DNA of 17,071 bases from Silvimonas sp. JCM 19000 (GTDB lineage Bacteria > Pseudomonadota > Gammaproteobacteria > Burkholderiales > Chitinibacteraceae), in assembly GCA_001313065.1 (NCBI GenBank), contig BBFD01000054.1:1-17071 (forward strand), read 5' to 3'. A model generated the notes under the pieces. The model made no database searches. It worked only from the letters and a program-made list of their open reading frames with translations, and was not told the origin of the DNA. Position 1 is the first letter of the stretch. The number at the start of each line of letters is the position of its first letter. The translations under genes and the position numbers were made by a program. Below, one piece after another: positions 9,818 through 16,191 of this stretch.

Positions 9818-10820
9818 TTAGCCGTAGAAATGCCAGGCGACATAGCCGGCAAACACCAGGTACAGCAATCCAATCGACGCCAGGGTACGGGCATCGACGC
9901 TGCCGCGGCGGAACAGATTCCACAGCAGCACGATGGCACAGGCGGTGACCAGGCCCGACACCAGCAGCGGGTTATCAAAGCGCCACGGCGTAAAGAACAG
10001 ACCCAGCGCGCTGGGGATGGTGGCCTGGATCATCATCGCGCCCGAGATATTGGCCAGCGCCAGCCGCTCTTTGCCCTGGCGCACCCAGATCAGCGCGTTC
10101 ATGGTTTCCGGCAATTCGGTGGCCACCGGGCTGAGCAGCAGCGCGATGATATGCGGCGAAATGCCCATAAACGTGCCGATATGCTCCAGCTGCGCCACAA
10201 AGGTATGCGACGCCACGGCAATGACCGCCAGCGCCAGCAACGATTGCGTGGCGGCCCAGCCCATGGTCGCGTTATGCGGGCGTAGCTTCAGTTCTTCCAG
10301 CTCTTCTTCTTCCGGCGCCGTTTCGGCGGTGGTGATTTCACGCCAGACATACAGGCCATACGCCGCCAGGAACAACACGCCCAGCCACGGTTTGATGGCA
10401 AAAGCCACCAGGCCGAGCGCGACCTTGAAGATAAAGATGACCAGAAAAGAAATCTGATCCTGCGCCAGCCGTTGATGGTCCACGCGCACGGTGGCATCGC
10501 CGCGCTTGAGCTTGCGTCGATTGGCCCACAACGCCAGCCCGACCACGGCATAGGCCACGGTAGCCAGCACCAGCGGGCCGCCCATGGCGGCACCGACGCC
10601 GATATCTTTTTTTGCTCAGGGGTAGTGCCAAAGGCGACGGCGGTGAAGGTGACCGCGCTTTCGGGCAAGGCAGTGCCAAAAGCCGCCAGCACGGTGCCGA
10701 CCGCGGTGGCACCCAGCTTCATGTGGCGGCCGCACCATTCGATGCCGTTCACAAAGTATTCACAGGCCAGATAAATGGCGATGGCGGAGAGGAAAAAAAC
10801 AGGATGACGGTAAGCAGCAT
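9818..10820 (-). CDS. CaCA-family Na+/Ca2+ (cation) exchanger, YrbG-like, frameshifted
   Basis: An inner-membrane cation antiporter of the Ca2+:cation antiporter superfamily. Two inverted alpha repeats are seen: GTVLAAFGTALPESAVTFTA in the N-terminal half and LLLSPVATELPETMNALIWV in the C-terminal half, each with the conserved P-E ion-binding signature. They are separated by an acidic loop (ETAPEEEELEEL), and about ten hydrophobic segments are visible. ATG 10820 gives MLLTVILFF then LSAIAIYLACEYFVNGIEW; no clear ribosome binding site is visible. A7 (10793-10799) and T7 (10607-10613) each break the frame. Removing two bases from each gives a 332-residue protein with EQKDIGVGAAMGGP intact. Orientation is divergent from the Card1-like gene. 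Ion specificity cannot be read from the sequence. Confidence 0.88.
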
Positions 10821-11138
10821 TATTAGTATGGGCCGGGCAAGCAGATAACCAATGGCGCAACGACGTGGCTTGCCCGGCAGGCAAACACGTCGTGGCCAAA
10901 GGTCTCGCCGGGCCATCCAGCGCGGTGCTGGATACTGTTCACGCCATGAAGCAAGCGGCTTCAAGTTTGTTGACGTGAACTCGTTCAACATAGTGCTGAA
11001 CGATGGCTACTCCCCAATGACAACGGGGCGGATTCTGGCAGCACGTAGGCCGAATGGCAAGCACGCTTTTCAGCCAGGCGCGTAAGGACAAGACGGCATC
11101 TGGCCTATATGCTGAAGTCATATCAACTGGAAAGCCGC
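10821..11138. promoter_or_regulatory. Divergent intergenic region with two overlapping inverted repeats
   Basis: This 318-bp stretch lies between the exchanger and the Card1-like gene and has no convincing ORF. GCCGGGCAAGC (10832-10842) can pair perfectly with GCTTGCCCGGC (10868-10878). Alternatively ACGACGTG (10860-10867) pairs with CACGTCGT (10886-10893), with inner TTGCC/GGCAA (10870-10874 and 10880-10884). The two foldings share bases and exclude each other. No clear sigma-70 promoter is seen. Confidence 0.45.
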
Positions 11139-12287
11139 ATGGACCGCCACCTGATCGCCTTCGCCGACGCGCCCGAGCCCGACCTGATTACGCCCGCGCT
11201 GGATGCCCGCTTTAAAGTCAGCCACGTTACCCTGCTGGCCGACGCCAGCCAGACCAGTCGTGCCGACTATATCGCCAGCGTCTGCCGTGACGCCCGCCTG
11301 CAAGCGCAAGTGCTGACCTTGCCGCATGCGTGGAACCCCGAGCCCATCCGCGTGCGGCTGAAAGAGCTGGTGGTGGCGGCCGACCATGCTGTGTTGTTCA
11401 ATTTGTCCGGGGCCAATCCGGTCCATTCGGCGATTGCGCACGAAGTGGCACTGGAAACGCAAGTGCCCGCCTTTGTGGTCAACCCGTTCAGCGACCAGAT
11501 CCACTGGTTGGCGCACGCGCCCGCCGATCTACCGGGCGACCACGGCAATGTGGCCGACAAGCTGACGCTGGAAAGCTACTTTGGCGTATATGGCATGGAA
11601 ATCATCGGCTACAGCCGCCGCCTGCATCGCCCCAAACCGCAAATGGATGCCGCCGCCGACGTGCTGGCGCATCTGGCCGTGCAACATGCCGGGCTAATTG
11701 GCCGGCTCAACACGGTCTGCAGCAGCCTTACTCCGGAATTTGAAACCCGTGCCGCCATCCCCAATCACGCCAGCCTGCTCACTGCGCTGCGCGCAACCGG
11801 CCTGTGCTGCATCCTGCCCGATTTGCGCTTGCGCCTGACCCAGTTTGAATCGCGCCAGTTTCTGGGCGGCGGCTGGCTGGAATGGTGGTTGCTCAAACAA
11901 GTTGAAGCGCTGGTGGGCGAACTGCCGATCCAGGATGCCGCCGCCAGCGTGCGCGTGCGTTTGCCCAATGGCGTGACCAATGAGTTCGATGTTGCCATCT
12001 TGTGCAACAACCACGCCTATATGATCGAGGCCAAAACCACCAATGCGGGCTCGCCCGATAAAGGCATAGGCGCGCAGACGCTGTTCAAACTCGATAGCGT
12101 ATCGGGCCTGGCCGGGATGCACGCCGAGGCCATGCTGGCCAGCTTGTGCCTGCCGACGCTCAAGGAAGCCAGCCGCGCCGAGTCGCAAGATATCGAGATT
12201 GTGGCTGGCGCCGCGCTCACCGAGGTGCAAACGCATTTACGCGAATGGCTGAAAGAACCGCTGGGCGAAGAAATCCCGGTCGAATAA
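11139..12287 (+). CDS. DUF1887 / Card1-like protein: CARF domain plus PD-(D/E)XK nuclease
   Basis: Intact 382-residue ORF. ATG 11139 (GGAAAG at 11129-11134) is preferred over ATG 11109, because MDRHLIAFADAPEPDLITPAL matches the usual N-terminus of a CARF Rossmann domain. The ligand-loop equivalent is FNLSGANPVHSAIA (87-100), diverged from the common NxTGGTK form. The nuclease domain shows GGGWLEWWLL (Glu248), NEFDVAIL (Asp284) and MIEAKT (Glu297, Lys299), a complete E...D...ExK site. Card1/Can2-type proteins are activated by cyclic oligoadenylate made by type III CRISPR Cas10 and cut DNA or RNA. Here no cas gene or array is in the window, so the activator is unknown. The family assignment is by motif recognition. 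A GC-rich hairpin (TGCGGCG/CGCCGCA, 12294-12327) follows the stop, without a T-tract. Confidence 0.82.
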   Translation: MDRHLIAFADAPEPDLITPALDARFKVSHVTLLADASQTSRADYIASVCRDARLQAQVLTLPHAWNPEPIRVRLKELVVAADHAVLFNLSGANPVHSAIAHEVALETQVPAFVVNPFSDQIHWLAHAPADLPGDHGNVADKLTLESYFGVYGMEIIGYSRRLHRPKPQMDAAADVLAHLAVQHAGLIGRLNTVCSSLTPEFETRAAIPNHASLLTALRATGLCCILPDLRLRLTQFESRQFLGGGWLEWWLLKQVEALVGELPIQDAAASVRVRLPNGVTNEFDVAILCNNHAYMIEAKTTNAGSPDKGIGAQTLFKLDSVSGLAGMHAEAMLASLCLPTLKEASRAESQDIEIVAGAALTEVQTHLREWLKEPLGEEIPVE

Positions 12288-12387
12288 GCGGCATGCGGCG
12301 GCCCACGCCATTGCGCCGCGCGCCGCATTCAAACGTCGAGCGACACAAAGTCATACCCGGTGGCAATGCCTTTTTTCGCTCGTTCGT

Positions 12388-12868
12388 ATGAACGAATACG
12401 AACCCCGCTTGTTGAAAGCACGATCTCTACGCAAACGACGATGAAAAAAACCTCCATTCAATTGCTTTTGAACATTTCCCTGCGTTTGGTGACGGCTTCG
12501 CCCTGCGTATTTCAAGCAAGACTGACCCGAGTCAGGAAGACGAATATTCTGTGGAGATTCAGGCAGGCAGCTGGATGGAAATTGAGCCGTGGCATTCCAT
12601 CAGCCGAAATGCGCCAAGGAAGGCAACGCTGGCCCCCGGCGATGCTGAGGCCATATTTGGTGCCTTGGTTAATGCTCGGGTTGCCGTGATGGGGCAGGAC
12701 TATGTTGTCCTTGATGGCGTGTCAAACAAACTGACGGTGCTGGCCGGCTCAAGCATCTCCGAGTTCAAGTGGGACGGTGAACTTCCACCTGTCTGGATTG
12801 AACTGGAGCCGGCAATAACAAGGCTGGTCCGCATCGGGACAAGAATGGCTGTGGAAGCCGCGCAGTGA
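12388..12868 (+). CDS. Hypothetical acidic protein, frameshifted
   Basis: I do not recognise the family. Frame 1 from ATG 12388 reads MNEYEPRLLK. The long, clearly protein-like remainder is in frame 2, from KHDLYANDDEKNLHSIAFEH through EYSVEIQAGSWMEIEPWHS to VRIGTRMAVEAAQ. One extra base at about 12413-12420 (AAA read for AA) explains the break and gives 159 residues. The product is acidic and soluble, with no signal peptide or membrane segment; alternating hydrophobic stretches suggest a beta-rich fold. No good ribosome binding site is seen. The start codon is buried in an inverted repeat (TTCGTAT/ATACGAA, 12383-12402), so the true start could differ. Its base composition looks less GC-rich than that of neighbouring genes. 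The 196 bp downstream (12869-13064) hold nothing recognisable. Confidence 0.6.
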
Positions 12869-13064
12869 ACTGTGGGCAAATGAGCAGCAAGTCTCTCATT
12901 CAAGCTACATCGCCGACACCCATCCTAGTTCATGGAGCCGAACCAAGAAGGTCTCGAGCCGTTATGAACGACGATAAATGTAATCGCTAGTCCATTTATA
13001 AACTACATGTTCGTCCTGTCAACGAGGGTACTAGTTATGAGTACATCGAAATCAAGAAACAGGA

Positions 13065-13699
13065 TCATTCCGGCATCCTTGCGAGCGAGAGCCGGTAATT
13101 CGCCATACCACCGTCATCATGCCAGGCATCGGTGTGCTCTACCGTGCGCCAGCTACGTTGAGCGCCACGAGTAAAACAGGCACTGCCATTTTCGAGTCTG
13201 GACTCGATCCAGGCTGTTGTCTCCAGATCAATTCCGGCAACCTGCCACTCGTTGAATAAGTCCGGCATGCCGGAAAGCCATTGAAGACGCTCTCTATAGA
13301 AAAAAACGGATCGACGCGCAGCAGGACCTCACAGGTGATCCAGTCGCCAACCTGGTAGCCCTCAGGTGGTTTTAATTCCTGGTACACCGAGATGCCAAAG
13401 TCGATCGCCCACACTGTCGGCGTGTAGTGGATGATCTGCGCGCAGACCTCGTAGGTGGCGCCATCGATTTGTTTGATGCTTCGTTTAACGTTTGTCGTCT
13501 TGAACACGGACTCAGCAACAAACTCGAATGCAAGTGTGAGCCCGTCTCCAACGGCGAATTCGCCGTAGTTACCATCCTGGATGATCCAGGCATCGATTTC
13601 GACGTTGATGTGATTCGGCTGCATAGGTGGGACTCGCCAGGCGTAGGTGCCGGCTTCAATCTGCGCAAGCAGGCCGGCAACAAAATGTTGTCCGGTCAT
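13065..13699 (-). CDS. Hypothetical protein, frameshifted
   Basis: I do not recognise the family. From ATG 13699 the frame reads MTGQHFVAGLLAQIEAGTYA, then NYGEFAVGDGLTLAFEFV and GDWITCEVLLRVDPFFSIES. The C-terminus MPDLFNEWQVAGIDLETTAW to NYRLSLARMPE is in another frame. One missing base near 13272 (in GGCTTTCCGG on the coding strand) joins them into 211 residues ending at 13065. It looks like a soluble, mostly beta protein with many aromatics, without signal peptide or membrane segments. The start has only a weak ribosome binding site, and an upstream extension cannot be excluded. It converges with the 12388 gene. Together they form a small island of unknown genes between the Card1-like nuclease and dinB. 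Confidence 0.6.
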
Positions 13700-14090
13700 C
13701 GTATCAAGAAAGTCCGCCGGTCAATTGCCATCGAGCGCAGTAGATGCGGGCCATCAGCTCCGCGCGAAACACACCGACATAATCGAGCAGCGGAGTGCTA
13801 GCACCGTTTTGGGCTCAGAAGTGTCAGGCATGTGGCGACTGTTCACACGCAATATCTGCTGCGTGCCTAGCATCGGTATCGTTGCATGGCTGCTGATTTG
13901 CGGGCCAATACACCTGAGTCGATACGCCGTTGCTGCAAAACGGAAATCCAGTGCCGGTTCGATCACCCGCTCATTGCCCTGAAGATCATGGGCAATGGAG
14001 GTTCGTCGCGCCAGGCCGCCCCGGCAAACGGCATGGCGCGTGATATAGAACGATCGTACAATATCGCCATTCGCCATCACCCCTTACTGC
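13700..14090. other. 391-bp stretch without a supported gene, upstream of dinB
   Basis: Open frames exist on both strands (for example a minus-strand frame at 13754-14080 starting MMANGDIVRSFYITRHAV), but none shows a family motif, a good ribosome binding site or consistent codon use. No LexA-type CTGT-N8-ACAG box is visible ahead of dinB. The segment may hold the dinB promoter and the upstream part of the 13699 gene. Confidence 0.4.
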
Positions 14091-15277
14091 ATGATGCAGC
14101 CCGGTTCTGATTCCCCGCCCGCGTCGGCCGCCCGCCGCATTGCCCATCTGGATATGGATGCGTTTTACGCGTCGGTGGAACTGCTGCGTTATCCGCATCT
14201 GCGCGGCCAGCCGGTGGTGATCGGCGGGCGCTCCACGCATGCGCCGGTGCAGGATAAAGACGGCAACTGGCATTACACGCGCATGCGGGATTATGTGGGC
14301 CGTGGCGTGGTCACCACATCCACTTACGAGGCGCGCGCCTTGGGTGTGTTCTCGGCAATGGGCACGATGAAGGCGGCGCGGCTGGCGCCCGATGCGATTT
14401 TGTTACCCGCCGATTTCGATGCCTACCGCCATTATTCGGGACTGTTCAAACGCGCCGTGGCCGTGATTGCGCCCGATATCGAAGATCGTGGTATCGATGA
14501 GATTTATCTCGATCTAAGCAGCCATACCGAGGATTCCGTTACGCTGGCGCGCATGCTCAAGCAAGCCGTCACCCAGGCGACGGGCCTGACCTGTTCGGTG
14601 GGCATCGCACCCAACAAGCTGCTGGCCAAAATCTGTTCCGAACTCGACAAGCCCGACGGCATTACCGTGCTGACGCACGCTGATTTGCCAACGCGCATCT
14701 GGCCGATGTCGGTACGCAAAATCAACGGCATCGGCCCCAAAGCCGCCGAGAAACTGGCGGCGCTGGGCATCGAAACCATCGCCCAACTGGCCGCCTACGA
14801 CGCGCAGGCGCTGCTGCAACATTTTGGCCGCAGCTACGGCGACTGGTTGCACCGCGCCGCTCACGGCATCGACGACCGCCCCGTGGTCACCTACAGCGAA
14901 CCCAAATCCATCAGCCGCGAAACCACGTTTGAGCGCGACCTGCACGCCCGCCAGGACCGCGCCGCGCTGTCCGATATCCTGATCCGCCTGTGCGAACGGC
15001 TGGGCGCCGATCTGGAACGCAAAGGCTATGTCAGCCGCACCATCGGCATCAAACTGCGCTTTTCCGATTTCCACATCGTCACCCGCGACATCTCGCTGGA
15101 CGCCCCCGTCCAGACCCCCGCCGAAATCCTCCACGCCGCCCGCGAATGCCTTAAACGCGTGCCGCTGGAGCAACGCATGCGCCTGCTCGGCGTACGCGCC
15201 AGCGCGCTCTGCCACCCCGATCAGCTGGAGCCATGCCGCAACGCTACGTGCAAGGCGATCTGTTCGACGGGGTTTGA
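14091..15277 (+). CDS. dinB: DNA polymerase IV (DinB, Y-family), one frameshift near the C-terminus
   Basis: A translesion DNA polymerase, acting at stalled forks together with the sliding clamp. The palm carries HLDMDAFYASVE (Asp21) and GIDEIYLD (Asp136, Glu137), the catalytic carboxylates. YEARALGVFSAMG is the fingers region, and KINGIGPKAAEKLAALGI is the helix-hairpin-helix of the thumb. The little-finger domain follows. Between VVIGG and YEAR there is an extra stretch (about residues 47-78, including RMRDYVGRGVVTTS), absent from the enterobacterial enzyme. One missing base near 15230 hides the true end: in the repaired frame it ends MPQRYVQGDLFDGV, giving a QxxLF-type clamp-binding motif and 395 residues. 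The uncorrected frame runs on to 15548 through repeat sequence and is not real. ATG 14091 or 14094 may be the start; the ribosome binding site is weak. Confidence 0.93.
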
Positions 15278-15283
15278 ACGTGG

Positions 15284-15377
15284 CATGGGGTGGGTCAAGA
15301 CCCACCACCCAAAGTGGCACGCCAAGCGAACCGCAATAGCAAGCAGCTTGAATGGTGGGTCTCGACCCACCCTATGG
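15284..15377. repeat. REP/BIME-like element, copy 2 (94 bp), inverted relative to copy 1
   Basis: Palindromic units with GGTGGGTC and GACCCACC lie at 15284-15307 and 15354-15377. The inner CAAAGTGGCA (15310-15319) is the reverse complement of TGCCACTTTG in copy 1. The lengths of the two copies are 94 and 95 bp. It begins 6 bp after the repaired dinB stop codon and may act as its 3' end structure. Confidence 0.7.
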
Positions 15378-15513
15378 AACAGCGGCCGGCCGCGAGCAGC
15401 GAAGCGCGCTCGCATCCCCGCCCCGCGACAGCGAGCGAAGCGAGTGCCTCGCGGCATCAACTGCAATGCTTCGGGCGTCCCACAGGGACCTCCTTTGGTC
15501 GTAGCGAGCGGTC

Positions 15514-15599
15514 GCAGGTTGCGTACCGCCGGAACGGAGGGACCGTAAGCGTACGGTAGGTACGTGCGGATCCCGAGTACCGCCGGGACGCAAGCTGCG
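15514..15599. repeat. Interspersed repeat with conserved ends, copy B (86 bp)
   Basis: It has the same ends as the copy at 5533-5617 (GCAGGTTGCGTACCGCCGGA on the left, TACCGCCGGGACGCAAG on the right) and an unrelated core that contains its own near-palindrome, CCGTAAGCGTACGG. The A-run of a terminator begins 24 bp further on, as in copy A. The 15378-15513 stretch between the two repeats is GC-rich and has no supported gene. Confidence 0.6.
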
Positions 15600-15622
15600 T
15601 CCGCGCAGTAGACCCTCTCCGC

Positions 15623-15652
15623 AAAAAAAAAGGCCCGTACATAGTACGGGCC
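15623..15652 (-). terminator. Rho-independent terminator of the small secreted-peptide transcript
   Basis: A perfect 9-bp stem, GGCCCGTAC (15632-15640) and GTACGGGCC (15644-15652), with a 3-nt loop. It is followed on the minus strand by T9 (15631-15623). Orientation fits a transcript starting at the sigma-54 promoter near 16008-16024. Confidence 0.85.
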
Positions 15653-15674
15653 CGCACGCTCAATGAGGTGCCAT

Positions 15675-15712
15675 GTCCTCCAGCCAAGACTTGCCAGAAA
15701 TTACTGGAGGAC
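15675..15712 (-). ncRNA. Stable hairpin in the 3' part of the sigma-54 transcript; possible small RNA segment
   Basis: GTCCTCCAG (15675-15683) and CTGGAGGAC (15704-15712) form a perfect 9-bp stem with a 20-nt loop, between the small ORF and the terminator. About 170 nt of untranslated RNA would follow the ORF, enough for a structured small RNA. The function is not known; only the secondary structure is seen. Confidence 0.4.
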
Positions 15713-15823
15713 GTCAGTCGGTCACGGGAAAACTACAGCTCAAGCAGTGTGACCAGATCATGCAACGGGTATGGATGGCTTTCCGGGACGCAAGCACACA
15801 CGCGCACAATCTGCTGCAAGAGT

Positions 15824-15951
15824 TTAAGAGCCGGAGCCCGCAGGGGCGCTGGCGGTCGGGGCGTCGGAAGACGAATCCCCGGCGTATGCCATACCACCAA
15901 TCAGGCTGCGGCAATCAAAGCGAGGCTAGTCAGCGTTTTGCGCATTTGCAT
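15824..15951 (-). CDS. Small secreted peptide (42 residues after repair), sigma-54 controlled
   Basis: The ORF starts at ATG 15951 with AAGGAG (15957-15962) 5 nt upstream. It begins MQMRKTLTSLALIAAA and then meets TGA. Restoring one C (GCCTG to GCCCTG, plus-strand position about 15904) continues the frame through LIGGMAYAGDSSSD to a Ser-, Ala-, Pro- and Gly-rich end and a TAA at 15824-15826. This gives a basic n-region, a hydrophobic core and an AYA|GD signal-peptidase I site after about residue 24, leaving a mature peptide of about 18 residues without cysteines. The same kind of one-base loss occurs in many genes here, so repair is reasonable. It lies immediately downstream of the glrR-like gene and of a sigma-54 promoter. 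I recognise no family. An alternative is that the 16-residue unrepaired ORF is a leader only. Confidence 0.62.
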
Positions 15952-16007
15952 AAAGGCTCCTTGGTTTGGGTTAGAACTGTAAAACCTCGGTGAGGCTGAG
16001 CCCTACT

Positions 16008-16024
16008 ATGCAATTGCCGTGCCA
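16008..16024 (-). promoter_or_regulatory. Sigma-54 (RpoN) promoter, perfect -24/-12 consensus
   Basis: On the minus strand 16024-16008 reads TGGCACGGCAATTGCAT: TGGCAC, five bases, TTGCA, with exactly 10 nt between the GG and GC pairs. Transcription would start near 15998, about 47 nt before ATG 15951. The gene just upstream encodes a sigma-54 activator. Confidence 0.85.
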
Positions 16025-16075
16025 GCTTCTCATTTACTAGCAAAATCAACAGTTTGCCGACCGGCGTAGCTGGGG

Positions 16076-16191
16076 TGTCGCAAGAATGTGGCGTATCCCA
16101 CGCTTTTGTGTCGCTATATGGCGACGCCGTTTATCGACCACACCGCCATCCCAGCAAATTCGCGGGCTGGCGTTGTCGCTAACCAGCGACG
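16076..16191 (-). promoter_or_regulatory. Candidate activator sites (GlrR-like UAS), two good and one weak
   Basis: TGTCGCTATATGGCGACG (16109-16126) and TGTCGCTAACCAGCGACG (16174-16191) both have TGTC-N10-GACG with near-perfect dyad symmetry. A half-conserved one, TGTCGCAAGAATGTGGCG, is at 16076-16093. The spacings are 33 and 65 bp, close to whole helical turns, and the sites lie about 86, 119 and 184 bp upstream of the predicted transcription start. Enterobacterial GlrR binds TGTC-N10-GACA. The farthest site overlaps the end of the activator gene. Confidence 0.6.

Noticed and set aside
10852..11085. Plus-strand ORF of 78 codons upstream of the Card1-like gene
   Set aside because: Arg-rich composition, no ribosome binding site, and the start lies inside the inverted repeats; no family features.
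13754..14080. Minus-strand ORF of 108 codons upstream of dinB
   Set aside because: No recognisable motif or ribosome binding site; it could be an upstream piece of the 13699 gene in another frame, but nothing in the sequence supports joining them.
15278..15548. C-terminal extension of DinB in the uncorrected frame
   Set aside because: It passes through the BIME repeat and GC-rich non-coding sequence, while the repaired frame ends in a standard clamp-binding tail.
15673..15993. Plus-strand ORF starting MSSSQDLPEITGG, 106 codons
   Set aside because: It runs antisense to the small secreted-peptide gene and through its ribosome binding site; its first codons form one arm of a 9-bp hairpin of the opposite transcript. 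Codon use after about residue 55 looks random. A short plus-strand gene cannot be fully excluded.
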